From an uncultured Bacteroidales bacterium (GTDB lineage: Bacteria > Bacteroidota > Bacteroidia > Bacteroidales > UBA932), in the NCBI GenBank assembly GCA_910585445.1, contig CAJUEK010000005.1, positions 1 to 64,000 of the forward strand: a stretch of DNA of 64,000 bases, given 5' to 3'. A program made the translations under genes and the position numbers. Below are positions 31,994-41,485 of the stretch, piece by piece. The stretch's first letter is position 1; every line of letters starts with the position of its first letter. Below the pieces are notes generated by a model. It did no database searches. It was not told where the DNA came from and saw only the letters and a list, made by a program, of their open reading frames with translations.

Positions 31994-33052
31994 TTAGTTT
32001 GCAGGTGCCAAAGATGCGTCTGAAAGAGAACTGGACATATTGCCTCCGGCAGGGTTGACATCCTGTATCGCTCTGCGCATGTATTTGTACGGCATGTCGG
32101 AATGAGCGTACTCGTACTCCATGTGATAGGCTCCGAATCCGCCGGCAGAGCCTTGCGTAGGGTTGAACCTGGCCATTCCGAGCAGGGAGTTCACCACCTG
32201 GCCGTCGCGGCATGTATGATTCACGCCGCCGTTCTTCCAGTATGACTCGAAGTTCTCGGCGAAAATGTACTGCTCCGGCTTCCAGCCGGCCCTGTCCGCA
32301 TTGTCAAAACGGCCCTGAAGGTCAGAGTATCCGCTTGAAGCATAAGACTGCACGATTCCGTAGTCGAAAAGTCCGGCATATTCGCCCCTTACGGCATAAG
32401 GTACACCGTCTATCATGAAAAGCCTGCCTGTGCCTGATTTAGGGCCTACATATTTGCTCATTTCGGTTATCGTCCTCAGGAACAGGTCCGGTGCAGGGTT
32501 GCCTACCATAGGTCCTCTGGCTCCGAATCCAGGTTCATAGTCAATGTCGATACCGTCATAGTTGTATTTCACCATGGAGTCCTGGCAGTATGCCTTGGCG
32601 AAAGCCTCGATGCATTTGTTCTGTTCCTCTGCGGATACGTTAGGCCACCCCTCGCATCTGAATGGCTCAGGAAGGTCATCAAGGAAGATTGTGTAAGTGA
32701 CTTTAGTTCCTTTCACTTTCTGGACGAACTCCTTGTCGGCAATCTGCTCGGGAGTCAGGTCGTACCACTGGCTCCAGATGGACAGGATGTCCATGGAGTC
32801 CGGAGCACTCACCAGACGAGTCTGATATGAGGCACCGTTTGCGGTCCAAGAGCCGTACCAGCCGAAAGCCACCTTGTGATGTGTCTGCTTGTATGCACGC
32901 AGTGCCTGGTAATACGCATCATCCCTTACGATAGGTGACTGCTCGTCCGGGTGCTGTACGATGACGCGCTCAGGTGTAATCCAGTCTGCACATCCGGCGA
33001 AGATAAAGCCTGTCAAAAGGCTTAATGCTGAATATTTTATGATTTTATTCAT
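31994..33052 (-). CDS. GH18 endo-beta-N-acetylglucosaminidase-like lipoprotein
   Basis: This family 18 enzyme of 352 residues has a lipoprotein signal (LLTGFIFAGC). The family motif DxxDxDxE is intact in YDGIDIDYEPGFG (Asp166, Asp169, Asp171, catalytic Glu173), and the barrel opens with KVAFGWYGSWT. GH18 proteins of this size in SusCD loci are typically endoglycosidases that cut the chitobiose core of N-glycans (EndoF or BT3987-type), though chitinase-like activity cannot be excluded. It lies 24 nt after SusD and 19 nt before the LamG lipoprotein, in one operon. Together with FecR/ECF-sigma control this suggests host N-glycan harvest (inference). Confidence 0.85.
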   Translation of the reverse strand: MNKIIKYSALSLLTGFIFAGCADWITPERVIVQHPDEQSPIVRDDAYYQALRAYKQTHHKVAFGWYGSWTANGASYQTRLVSAPDSMDILSIWSQWYDLTPEQIADKEFVQKVKGTKVTYTIFLDDLPEPFRCEGWPNVSAEEQNKCIEAFAKAYCQDSMVKYNYDGIDIDYEPGFGARGPMVGNPAPDLFLRTITEMSKYVGPKSGTGRLFMIDGVPYAVRGEYAGLFDYGIVQSYASSGYSDLQGRFDNADRAGWKPEQYIFAENFESYWKNGGVNHTCRDGQVVNSLLGMARFNPTQGSAGGFGAYHMEYEYAHSDMPYKYMRRAIQDVNPAGGNMSSSLSDASLAPAN

Positions 33053-33076
33053 CTTGTTCTGCTGTCTTGTTATTTG

Positions 33077-34660
33077 TTATTTCTTGTCCCACCAAAGTTT
33101 GGTGTCTCCGGTGTCCGGTCCTGCAAGAAGGCTGATGGCTTCTGTTACGGCAGGCGCGTTGTTGGCATATTCGGAACGCGGGAAAGTCATTCTCCTTACC
33201 TGCTTCACCGTGCTGACCTTTCCACCGCTCATGTTGTTCACAATCTGGATGACTTTAGGGTAGCCTGTACGGCGGAATTCCGACCATGCCTCCTGTCCGT
33301 TAGGGAACATTGCGATGTACTTCTGAGTGATTATGCGCTCAAGCTTGGTTTCGTTGCCCGCCGATGCGTCCCATTTCGGAGTGATTGACGACGGCTGTCC
33401 TGCCGAGTTCCTTGTGGAGCTGGTGTTCTTGTCTTCGAATGCGGCCGGTGTCCTTGTGCTGTTCATGTAAGCGGCTGCGTCGGAAGAGCTGAGCCCGTTC
33501 TCGGCGAATGAGAGTTCGATGCCGGTCTCGTATAAAGTCTTGTCATCTCCTCCCATGTTCCAATTGAGCATTGCGCCTTCAGCGCGGAGGAATGCCACCT
33601 CGGAAGCAAGCATCCATACTACAGGAGTGTTCTTCTCCACATTAGGGATTGAAAGCGGCTTGTAATTTTCCTTGAGCATAGTGCGCAGGCCGCAACGTGC
33701 TCCATGGTATCCGCCTCCCTCTACTGTCGCCTCCTTGAAATATTTAGGAAGTCTCGGGTCTGAATATCCGTTCATGTATGCGTCGATTGTCGCACCCATG
33801 CGGGTGTCTGAATATGCGTTCCAGACTTCCTCAAGAGGGTTGAAGACCTGTATCGTTCCGGAGCTCTTGAGCCATGCGCCGTCTGTTGACTTGGTCATTA
33901 CGCCGTCCGCCACAGCCTCCTCCGCATACTGCCGTGCAAGAGCCGGCTCCACGAAACGTATGCGCATCGCCATACGGAGCTTCACTGAGTTGGCAAGCTT
34001 GAGCCAGGCCGAGTAGTTGCCCTGATATATGAGGTCAACTGAGTAGAGAGGCGGATTTGCAGAAGAGCCTTCAGATGCCGCTGCGTAACTCTTAAGTGTT
34101 CCGATGGCCTCGTTGAGGTCTTCCAGAAGGGTCTTGTAAACGGTCTCCTGGGAGTCGTAAGGGCTTACGTCCTCGCCGAAATGAGTGAACGGCACCGGAC
34201 CGTAGATGTCGGTCACGCGCTGGATTGCCATGACTTTGATGACCTCGGCGATGGAGAAAGACGCCTCGTCAATCTGTCCGTTGGCAAATGCGTATTTTAT
34301 GTTCAGCCATGCCGGCATCACCTTGGTGAATGCGACAGAGAAAGGAACGTTGTTGTAGTCTGTTCCGTCCAGGTCATAAGTGCAGGTGTATGAACCTCCG
34401 TTGAAAGCCTGGATAGGTGCAAGGTAGCCTGCGAAAGAGTCGCCCATGAGGTTGCATGCACGCTGGAACTCGTTGGCTCCCTCGTCGCTGCACGGGATGA
34501 CAGCGTCCATCTCCATTGTCGTGATGTATGATTTCACATCAACCACCTGGACCGCGTCAGGATTCGTATTGTAATCCTCGTATGATTTTATGCAGGACGA
34601 AAGAGCCATTGAGAAGATGGCTGCCGCCGCTCCTGCCTTGATGTATGTTTTCATTGTCAT
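33077..34660 (-). CDS. SusD/RagB-family outer-membrane lipoprotein
   Basis: This is the SusD partner of the adjacent SusC. The signal ends IFSMALSSC. SusD-like helices follow: SYEDYNTNPDAVQ at the N-terminus, QRVTDIYGPVPFTHFGE, YSAWLKLANSVKLRMAMRIR, then VWMLASEVAFLRAEGAMLNW and YIAMFPNGQEAWSEFRRTGY near the end. This is the SusD subfamily usually linked to N-glycan and related loci. It begins 13 nt after the SusC stop. It should bind glycan at the cell surface and lid the SusC channel. Confidence 0.92.
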   Translation of the reverse strand: MTMKTYIKAGAAAAIFSMALSSCIKSYEDYNTNPDAVQVVDVKSYITTMEMDAVIPCSDEGANEFQRACNLMGDSFAGYLAPIQAFNGGSYTCTYDLDGTDYNNVPFSVAFTKVMPAWLNIKYAFANGQIDEASFSIAEVIKVMAIQRVTDIYGPVPFTHFGEDVSPYDSQETVYKTLLEDLNEAIGTLKSYAAASEGSSANPPLYSVDLIYQGNYSAWLKLANSVKLRMAMRIRFVEPALARQYAEEAVADGVMTKSTDGAWLKSSGTIQVFNPLEEVWNAYSDTRMGATIDAYMNGYSDPRLPKYFKEATVEGGGYHGARCGLRTMLKENYKPLSIPNVEKNTPVVWMLASEVAFLRAEGAMLNWNMGGDDKTLYETGIELSFAENGLSSSDAAAYMNSTRTPAAFEDKNTSSTRNSAGQPSSITPKWDASAGNETKLERIITQKYIAMFPNGQEAWSEFRRTGYPKVIQIVNNMSGGKVSTVKQVRRMTFPRSEYANNAPAVTEAISLLAGPDTGDTKLWWDKK

Positions 34661-34672
34661 TGGTCTGTGTTT

Positions 34673-37408
34673 TTAGAATTGAAGTCTTACACTGAATCCG
34701 AGATCCCTTGTGCTTGGCTGCATGAAAAAGTCCAGTCCCTGATAGTAGGTGCCTGTGGATGCAGTAAGTTCAGGGTCGAACGGAGCCTTGTTGTAAATCA
34801 TCCAGAGGTTGTGGCCCACGAGTGACACCGTCATGCCGAGCTTGTCCTTGAACCATTTTCTCGGAAGGTCATATCCGATGGACAGCTCACGGAGACGGAC
34901 GTTCGTCATGTCGTAAATATAGTGGGCGAGCATTGAGGTTCCGTTTCCGTTGTTTGCGTAGAATGTCTTTGCGTCAGGAATCTTCTGGTCCTCCGAAATC
35001 CATACTCCACCGTTGTCACGTGCGTCTGCCGATGCCTTGGATGCACCCCAGCGGTCCATGAGGGCCTGTGTTGCGGATGCTCCGCGCCCTCCGATGCGCG
35101 CGTCGATGAGGAAGCTGAGGGAAACGCCCTTGTATGCGAAAGTGTTGTTCCATCCGAGCCTTGCCTTCGCCTCGGTGTTTCCTCCGTAAATCCATGTGTT
35201 AGGGTCAGTAATGACTGTGTTCGAGTTAGGGTCCACATAGATGCGTCCCTGGTCATCTGTCTTGAGTCCGGTCACATAGAAGTCTCCGATGGAGCCGCCT
35301 TCTTTGATTTTCATGCGGTATCCGCCGTATTCGAAGTTCACTTCATCCACGTCTATAGGCTTTCCGGTCACGTCAAGTGCCCCTTCCGGTATGAGTTCCT
35401 TGATTTTGTTCTTGTTCATTGAGAACGTGAACTGGGTTGACCAGAAGAAATCGTTCCATGTGTTCTTGAATCCGAGCGCGGCCTCCAGACCCCAGTTGTT
35501 TACTTTTCCTGCATTGATGTATGCCTTCTTGTAACCTGTTGAAGGGGCTGCGTCATATTCGAAGAGCTGGTTGTATGTGTTCGTGTTGTAGTATGTCAGG
35601 TCGAGCCATACCATGTCCTCGAGGAACTTGATGTTCATACCGGCCTCCCATGACTTGGTGCGCTCAGGGGTGAGGTTCACGGCAGGGGCATATGTGTCCG
35701 ACTCGATGATACCGCCTGTCTTTATAGGCGTGTTTACGCCTGTGATGTAGCGCTGAGGGGCGTTTCCGACCTCAGCATATGAGCCTCTTACCTTAAGGAA
35801 TGAGATTCCTGCCGGCTTGAGGTTGGCCATTGATGAGATGACGGCTGACAGACCGACCGACGGGTAAAGCATGTTAGGCGTCTCTGTGAAAGCGAGCTGC
35901 GAAGGCCACTCGTTGCGCAGTGTCGCATCAAGGTAGAGCATACCTTTGTATCCGAACTGGAGTGTAGTGTAGATGGCCTGTGTCTGGTCGCGGTAGCGGT
36001 CAGTGTAGGGCCTTGTCTGCGAGTGCGTCATGCTGATGTTGTTCACTGAGAACTTGTTGGCTATCGTTGCAAGGTGGCCCTCAAATCCTGACGCATTGTG
36101 CACGTCGTCCATGATGCTGGCTCCGAGGTTGAAGAGGAGTGAGAAGTCGTTATTGAAGAACTTCTTGTCTATTGTCAGGAGAACGTCACCATAGAAGTTG
36201 TTATGGTTGATTTTGTTGTCCTGATAGTTACCGAACTCGGAAGCGAAGAGCGTGTTTGATGACGCGTAGATTTTCCTCGTATAATTCATTGAGGTGTTGT
36301 CCAGACGTGCTCTTCCTGTTACCCACATCCATTTGGTGATGTTCCATTTGAGTGTTCCGGTGAAGGTGTAGCGGTGAGCCGTGTTCTCGAAAAGCTCCCT
36401 GTTGGTCTCCCAGTAAGGGTTCTCTACTCCGTCCACGAACTCCAGCGGCCAGAACTGCCTCATATAGCCGGCATTGGCGTCATATCTCTCGTAAATCTGG
36501 TATTTGGTGATATCATCTCCCCTCGGGAACAGGTATGTGGCCACGAGCGGGTTGTGATAAAGTCCCTGGATGGTAGGGTTGCGCTTGTACTGTCTCATGT
36601 AGCTTCCGCTGACATCAAGGACGAGCTTGTCTTTAACGAGCTGCGCCGTGTTGCGGATTGAGAAGTTGTAGCGGTTGAATGTGTTGTTGTGTATCAGACC
36701 TCTTGAGTTGAGTGATGAAGCCGAGAAATATGTCTGGTTCATCGCGTTTCCGGCAGATACAGAAAGTGAGTTCTGTGTGTTGTAGCCGGTCTGGAAGAAG
36801 TCAGCCGGGTCATATGAGGTAGGAGTCTCAAGCTTGGTTCCCCAGCTCATTGACGGTGCTGTGGCGTCTGTTCCGTATGTGTTCTGGAACTGCGGCATCA
36901 CGAACGGCGAGGAGAAGGTCGTGTTGTTCGAGTAGTTTACGCGAAGTTTGCCTTCCTGGCCTTTCTTGGTAGTGATGAGGATGACACCGTTTGCTCCCTG
37001 TGAACCATAAAGGGCAGCAGCCGTGGCACCGGTGAGGATTGACATTGATTCGAAGTCCTCCGGGTTGAGGTTGGCGATGCCCTCGAAGTCACCTCCGTCC
37101 GGAGTCTCGTAATATCCTTCTGTCTGGGCAGAACGGAGGTTAGGCATAGGAATACCGTCTATCACATAGAGGGCGTTGTTGTTTCCGCTGATGGACTTCA
37201 CGCCTCGCATGATTACACGGGTGGAACCGCCGGCTCCGGATGCGCTCTGGTTAATCTGCAGACCTGCGATTTTTCCTGAGAGCGAGTTGACGAAGTTGGC
37301 GTCCTTTACGACGTTCACGATGTCCCCGTCAACTTTCTGCACGTTGTAGCTCAGGGCCTTCTCTTCGCGCTTGATGCCGAGTGCCGTAACGACAACATCA
37401 TCAAGCAC
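34673..37408 (-). CDS. SusC-like receptor, plug and barrel part (second piece of a frameshifted gene)
   Basis: This open frame holds the plug and barrel of a SusC/RagA receptor: LDDVVVTALGIKREEKALSY, VIMRGVKSISGNNNALYVID, LYGSQGANGVILITTKKG, and a C-terminal STRDLGFSVRLQF. It lacks its own signal peptide. The same reading frame extends upstream through LEFNILGYETKTVKIGDKTS to about 37515, where it meets the N-terminal piece in another frame. One C too many in a C7 tract separates them, so 34673-37989 is a single gene. The GTG at 37408 is only the first possible start in this frame and probably not real. Unless the tract is a sequencing slip or phase-variable, the receptor is not made. Confidence 0.85.
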   Translation of the reverse strand: MLDDVVVTALGIKREEKALSYNVQKVDGDIVNVVKDANFVNSLSGKIAGLQINQSASGAGGSTRVIMRGVKSISGNNNALYVIDGIPMPNLRSAQTEGYYETPDGGDFEGIANLNPEDFESMSILTGATAAALYGSQGANGVILITTKKGQEGKLRVNYSNNTTFSSPFVMPQFQNTYGTDATAPSMSWGTKLETPTSYDPADFFQTGYNTQNSLSVSAGNAMNQTYFSASSLNSRGLIHNNTFNRYNFSIRNTAQLVKDKLVLDVSGSYMRQYKRNPTIQGLYHNPLVATYLFPRGDDITKYQIYERYDANAGYMRQFWPLEFVDGVENPYWETNRELFENTAHRYTFTGTLKWNITKWMWVTGRARLDNTSMNYTRKIYASSNTLFASEFGNYQDNKINHNNFYGDVLLTIDKKFFNNDFSLLFNLGASIMDDVHNASGFEGHLATIANKFSVNNISMTHSQTRPYTDRYRDQTQAIYTTLQFGYKGMLYLDATLRNEWPSQLAFTETPNMLYPSVGLSAVISSMANLKPAGISFLKVRGSYAEVGNAPQRYITGVNTPIKTGGIIESDTYAPAVNLTPERTKSWEAGMNIKFLEDMVWLDLTYYNTNTYNQLFEYDAAPSTGYKKAYINAGKVNNWGLEAALGFKNTWNDFFWSTQFTFSMNKNKIKELIPEGALDVTGKPIDVDEVNFEYGGYRMKIKEGGSIGDFYVTGLKTDDQGRIYVDPNSNTVITDPNTWIYGGNTEAKARLGWNNTFAYKGVSLSFLIDARIGGRGASATQALMDRWGASKASADARDNGGVWISEDQKIPDAKTFYANNGNGTSMLAHYIYDMTNVRLRELSIGYDLPRKWFKDKLGMTVSLVGHNLWMIYNKAPFDPELTASTGTYYQGLDFFMQPSTRDLGFSVRLQF

Positions 37409-37458
37409 GGTAGCCGCCTCGTTGAGGGTTACGCTGATGCTGGTCTTGTCACCTATCT

Positions 37459-37989
37459 TTACTGTCTTGGTCTCATAGCCGAGAATGTTGAACTCAAGGC
37501 TCTTTTCTTTCGCTGGGGGGGCACCTGTATTGAGTAGCTTCCGTCAAAGTCGGTCACAACTCCGGTTGCGGTTCCGGCTATGATTACGGCAGCTCCGGCA
37601 ATGGGCTGTCCCTGTCCGTCGGTGACGAATCCGGACACGGTTGCCGGTCCCTCCTCCGCCTTGGCGGATTTCATGGACAGGATTATGTAGGTGCCGTCAA
37701 GGCTCCATGTCACATCCGTGCCTTTGAATATCTGTCCCAGGGCGTTCTGCACTGGAACATTGCTGACATTCACAGATACTTTCTTCTGGATGTCAACACC
37801 TTTGTTGATGAACAGGAAGCGGGACTGTTGCTCAATCGCCTTGATAACCTGCCCGATAGAAGCATTTTCCATGCTCAGCGTTATGCCGGTATCCTTGTTC
37901 TGGGCCGTTGCCAGCCAAGATGTCAGGAGCAGCATCGCTACAATTCCGGAAATTTTTCGGAATGCGTTTAAGAATGTTGCTTTAGTCAT
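37459..37989 (-). CDS. SusC-like receptor, signal + STN domain (first piece of a frameshifted gene)
   Basis: This is the N-terminal piece of the receptor at 34673-37408. It has a signal peptide (IVAMLLLTSWLATAQ), then an STN domain (SIGQVIKAIEQQSRFLFINK, VPVQNALGQIFKGTDVTWSL), the module that passes a signal to a FecR anti-sigma. A carboxypeptidase-regulatory-like domain begins (VSGFVTDGQGQPIAGAAVII) and is cut off after YSIQVPP, where the C7 run (37515-37521) shifts the frame and a stop follows. With C6 the translation would run on as IQVPPAKEKSLEFNILGYE, a normal SusC join. Confidence 0.88.
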   Translation of the reverse strand: MTKATFLNAFRKISGIVAMLLLTSWLATAQNKDTGITLSMENASIGQVIKAIEQQSRFLFINKGVDIQKKVSVNVSNVPVQNALGQIFKGTDVTWSLDGTYIILSMKSAKAEEGPATVSGFVTDGQGQPIAGAAVIIAGTATGVVTDFDGSYSIQVPPQRKKRALSSTFSAMRPRQ

Positions 37990-38281
37990 ACGTTAATAAT
38001 GTGATTTGATAAAGTATATTATGGAGCGGATATTTCTATGCCGCGCCTTTTTTCTGGTTGTTGCTTCCGGGCCTGCATCTGTATTCCTTGCCGATGTTGC
38101 CTGTTGTGGCCTTGTATAGTGTAACCTTGCTTAGCGTTGTTTTGCTTTGTCTTGCCTTGCAGTGTCATGCTGCACTATGTCGCCGCACCGTATGCTTCTG
38201 TGCCGTGCAGCCGGAAAACCGGGAGTGCCGGATTATTGGAATGTGTCTGGCTCCTGTGTCATTAATGTGGTTTTATGGTTA

Positions 38282-39268
38282 TTAATATATTGTTATAGTG
38301 TTGGTTGCGTCATTGATTCTGAATCTGAAGTCTGCGGTTCTTTGCAGGATTCTAAGGGCATTGGCCACCCCGTCGTTCACACGGATTTTTCCGCTGACCT
38401 CGCTGATGTCCGGAAGCTGATGCCTCTGTATCTCAATGGTGACTCCGAATGCCTTTTCAAAGTCTCTCATGATGCGGTCGAATGTCTTTCCTCCGATTTT
38501 GATGAGTCCTCTTGTCCAGCATATGTCGTCCTGACCGCTGATTTTCTCCATTTTCATGATTCCGTTCTCAATCCTTATCACATCGTTCGGATTGAGTATC
38601 ACGCCTTTGCGTTCCGGGTCAGAGAGGTTGACCACCTTCACCCTTCCTTCAAGCAGTGTCGTGGTGAATATGCTGCTTTCCTTATATGCCTCCACGTCGA
38701 ATTTTGTTCCCAGAACGCTTACTTCCGATGTGAATGTCTTGACAATGAACGGCTTTGATTCATCATGCACAACATCGAACATTGCTTCTCCAGTGAGATA
38801 TACCTCCCTCTTGTCTTTGCGGAACACGACAGGATATTCGATTCTTGCTCCCGAATTAAGGTGCACTGAGGAGCTGTCTGGCAATGTGATGATGAAATGT
38901 TCTCCCAAAGGTGCCTCGACGGAGGTCATCTGTGACGATATAGAGTCATAGGTAAGCTCATGGGATATATATCCGGTGACAACGGCGAGAACAATTGCCG
39001 CTGCGGATGAAATTGCCGCAAACCATGCGAACTTGTGTCTTCCTGCCGCTTTTTTGCCGGAAACCTCCTTCGCATTGGCCCGTGAGGCAGCTCCTGCTGC
39101 CGTCAAGCCAGACATGCCGGTAAGGTCTATTATGGAATGAATTGCCTCGATTTCCCTGCTGCATTCTTCCGGAGACTCACTGTACCACTTCGCAAGCATT
39201 TTCTCCTCTTCCGGAGTGGCCTGTCCGCGCAATGCACGATATATGATTTCTTCGTGATGATTTTTCAT
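38282..39268 (-). CDS. FecR-family anti-sigma factor
   Basis: This 328-residue inner-membrane regulator has a cytoplasmic N-terminus (IIYRALRGQATPEEEKMLAK) and one membrane helix near 78-98 (FAWFAAISSAAAIVLAVVTG). The periplasmic FecR domain follows: VEAPLGEHFIITLPDSSSVH, LNSGARIEYPVVF, VYLTGEAMFDV and FIVKTFTSEVSVLGTKFDVE. It ends with the STN-like C-terminal domain typical of Bacteroidota. It would hold an ECF sigma factor inactive until the STN domain of the SusC receptor signals ligand. The receptor is encoded about 290 nt downstream; the only nearby sigma gene lies 7.6 kb away at 30129. Confidence 0.9.
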   Translation of the reverse strand: MKNHHEEIIYRALRGQATPEEEKMLAKWYSESPEECSREIEAIHSIIDLTGMSGLTAAGAASRANAKEVSGKKAAGRHKFAWFAAISSAAAIVLAVVTGYISHELTYDSISSQMTSVEAPLGEHFIITLPDSSSVHLNSGARIEYPVVFRKDKREVYLTGEAMFDVVHDESKPFIVKTFTSEVSVLGTKFDVEAYKESSIFTTTLLEGRVKVVNLSDPERKGVILNPNDVIRIENGIMKMEKISGQDDICWTRGLIKIGGKTFDRIMRDFEKAFGVTIEIQRHQLPDISEVSGKIRVNDGVANALRILQRTADFRFRINDATNTITIY

Positions 39269-39700
39269 TTCTTTGCACCTTTACGCTAATATAAACGCAG
39301 AACCCCGCCATGTTTACATCTTTTTTCGCAGAAATCGCGCAAAATTCCTTTCATCCCGCTCCTCTGCCGGTCTGATCTGTCTTCGCCGTTGTCCCGGTCC
39401 CGACTTCCGCCTGCCTCAGTTCATTCTCCTGGTGCCGCTTTCTTCCTGCCCCCGGATACCGCCTGCCCAATCCTTTATCTGCCCCTAATCAGAAAACGGT
39501 TTAAAAAACGCGCCGGATTTTTACCGAATGCTCCCGAAATGCAATTCGGTTTAAGAATCGCCCGATATTTTAACCGTTTTCCCATTTTCTCATTGCATCC
39601 TGCCACCCGTAGCGTATGATTGCCTGCGGAACATAAGACTGCCATCGTGGCAAAACCCGCATCAGAACATCGTCAACCGATTATCAAAGCCTGCATCCCA
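39269..39700. other. Intergenic region between fecR-like gene and metK
   Basis: No gene is seen. The stretch holds C-rich low-complexity sequence and one copy of the dispersed palindromic repeat (39492-39583). Confidence 0.5.
39492..39583. repeat. Dispersed intergenic palindromic repeat, copy 1
   Basis: This 92-bp unit has four CGGT/ACCG arms: GAAAACGGTTTAAAAAA at the left end, TTTTTACCGAATGCTCCC in the middle, AATTCGGTTTAAGAAT, and TTTTAACCGTTTTCCC at the right end. It is collinear with units at 47012-47107 and 50667-50757, the latter nearly identical over both ends. Confidence 0.75.
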
Positions 39701-39741
39701 AACAAAATTGGCGGCACAACCCCGTAAGGTCATGCCGCCAA
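39701..39741 (-). terminator. Terminator of metK
   Basis: On the minus strand TTGGCGGCA pairs with TGCCGCCAA (39708-39716 and 39733-39741) and is followed by TTTTGTTT, 25 nt past the metK stop. Confidence 0.8.
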
Positions 39742-39765
39742 CTCATATTGGTTAGCCTGTGGCTT

Positions 39766-41142
39766 CTACAGCCCGAAAGCCTCCTTCACCGCATCAACCG
39801 AGTCAAGAAGCTCCCAGCCGAAGAACTGCACATATTCCTGTGTCTTCTTGCCGTTGCGCATTATGGTCACGGACTCCTTGTAAGGCTTGCGTCCTACATG
39901 CCCGTAAGATGCCGTAGGCTCATAGATAGGCTTCTTCAGTCCGAATTTCTCTATGATTTTTGCTGGGCGAAGGTCAAACATCTCATTGATTTTCCCTGCA
40001 ATGAACGCATCGCTGAACTGCTTGGCCGAAGCTTCGTCAGACGGTTTTACCCCGTCCTGCACTCCGTTCATGTCAAGGGCAGCCGTGCCGTATGTGTTCA
40101 CGAAAATGCTCAGAGGACGGGCTACGCCGATGGCATATGACACCTGAACCAGCATCTCACGGGCCACACCTGCCGCTACCATATTCTTTGCGATATATCT
40201 CGCGGCATATGCAGCGGACCTGTCAACCTTGGAAGGGTCTTTTCCAGAGAAGGCTCCGCCTCCGTGCGCACCCTTGCCTCCGTATGTGTCAACGATAATC
40301 TTGCGTCCGGTGAGTCCGGTGTCTCCGTGAGGACCTCCGATTACGAATTTGCCGGTAGGGTTCACATGAAGGATGAAGTCTCCCTTGAATAAGGCGGCCG
40401 TTTCAGCAGGAAGCGACTCTATGAGCATAGGCAGAAGAATCTCTGACACGTCTTTGCGGATTTTGGCCTGCATCGATTCGTCAACGCGCTTCTGCCCGTA
40501 CTGGGCCACCGCGTCTGCATATGACATTTTCCCCAGCTCTGCAGGAACGAACTCGTCATGCTGTGTAGATATCACTATCGTGTGAACGCGCACAGGCTTT
40601 CCGGTCTCCCCGTCATACTCGATGGTGAACTGTGACTTGGAGTCGGGCCTGAGGTACGGCATAATCTCCGGTGTCTTCTTGCGGATGTCAGCAAGTATGC
40701 GCAGTGCCTGGTGTGACAGCGCGAGAGGCAGAGGCATATATTCCTCTGTATCGCAACATGCGTAGCCGAACATCATTCCCTGGTCACCGGCTCCCTGTGC
40801 GTCCGCATCTTCTCCCGTGACTCCGCGGTTGATGTCCGCGCTCTGCTCATGCACGGCAGAAAGCACTCCGCATGAGTTCCCGTCGAACATGTAGTCCGCC
40901 TTATTGTATCCGATTTTGTTGATTACGCGGCGTGCAGTGGCCTGTATGTCAACATATGCGTCTTCAGAGCGCACCTCTCCTCCGACTACTACAAGTCCGG
41001 TGCTGCAGAATGTCTCGCATGCCACCTTTGCCTCCGGGTCCTGGCGGAGGAACTCGTCAAGAATTGCGTCTGAAATCTGGTCTGAAACCTTGTCCGGGTG
41101 TCCTTCTGACACCGATTCTGATGTGAAAAGATAATTCATCAT
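39766..41142 (-). CDS. metK: S-adenosylmethionine synthase
   Basis: MetK makes S-adenosylmethionine from ATP and methionine in the cytosol. Signatures are [20 protein letters not shown] at the N-terminus (with His and Asp for ATP and metal), [34 protein letters not shown] and [20 protein letters not shown]. The length of about 458 residues is longer than E. coli MetK (384) but matches the extended Bacteroidota form, which has an insertion around residues 190-260. A TTG-N19-TATATTTG promoter lies about 315 nt upstream. The leader contains a SAM-II-like aptamer and an intrinsic terminator, so feedback by SAM is likely. Confidence 0.96.
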   Translation of the reverse strand: MMNYLFTSESVSEGHPDKVSDQISDAILDEFLRQDPEAKVACETFCSTGLVVVGGEVRSEDAYVDIQATARRVINKIGYNKADYMFDGNSCGVLSAVHEQSADINRGVTGEDADAQGAGDQGMMFGYACCDTEEYMPLPLALSHQALRILADIRKKTPEIMPYLRPDSKSQFTIEYDGETGKPVRVHTIVISTQHDEFVPAELGKMSYADAVAQYGQKRVDESMQAKIRKDVSEILLPMLIESLPAETAALFKGDFILHVNPTGKFVIGGPHGDTGLTGRKIIVDTYGGKGAHGGGAFSGKDPSKVDRSAAYAARYIAKNMVAAGVAREMLVQVSYAIGVARPLSIFVNTYGTAALDMNGVQDGVKPSDEASAKQFSDAFIAGKINEMFDLRPAKIIEKFGLKKPIYEPTASYGHVGRKPYKESVTIMRNGKKTQEYVQFFGWELLDSVDAVKEAFGL

Positions 41143-41264
41143 AATGTTTATCCGTCTTTTTCCGGGCCGGCCGTTCCTTTAAATAAAGATTCTTTCATAC
41201 CTTATATAGTAAGAGCCGTCCCCATGTTTTCCAAATCCCTTGTCCGGGCTTGTCTCCCTCCTGG

Positions 41265-41294
41265 AAAAAACAAAGCCCCACAAGAATGCGGAGC
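41265..41294 (-). terminator. Intrinsic terminator within the metK leader
   Basis: On the minus strand GCTCCGCA-TTCT-TGTGGGGC forms an 8-bp stem followed by TTTGTTTTTT. It lies between the SAM-II-like aptamer and the metK start, where an attenuator would act. Confidence 0.7.
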
Positions 41295-41356
41295 CGTCAC
41301 AAAACACAAAACATTGATATGAAAAGCGGCCATCTGTGGTTGATGACCAAAGTCAA

Positions 41357-41405
41357 CATTTTAGCATTTTTTATTGTGGTTGCAAGCAGCCAAATTTCTC
41401 CACAT
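41357..41405 (-). promoter_or_regulatory. SAM-II-like riboswitch aptamer upstream of metK
   Basis: Read on the minus strand, TGTGG pairs with CCACA to form P1 around the loop AATTTGGCTGCTTGCAA. The 3' segment AATAAAAAATGCTAAAA follows. The SAM-II (metA motif) consensus as I remember it has the same order: P1, a loop with AUUUGGC and GCUUGCA, then UAAA and GCUAAAA that fold back as a pseudoknot (AUUU with AAAU). Placement about 45 nt after a promoter and upstream of metK supports the call. A covariance search has not been run. Confidence 0.6.
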
Positions 41406-41455
41406 TCCGGACACTTCCCGGATGCAAGTCCGTGTCATGTCTCATTTTCGGGCGG

Positions 41456-41485
41456 CAAATATAGGGATTTTTTTTCATATACCAA
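41456..41485 (-). promoter_or_regulatory. Promoter of metK
   Basis: On the minus strand TTG (41483-41485), a 19-nt spacer and TATATTTG (41456-41463) make a full Bacteroidota promoter reading into the SAM-II-like aptamer and metK. Confidence 0.75.

Noticed and set aside
34673..37408. GTG at 37408 as the true start of an independent SusC
   Set aside because: The product would lack a signal peptide, and the same frame continues upstream into the missing part of the regulatory domain.
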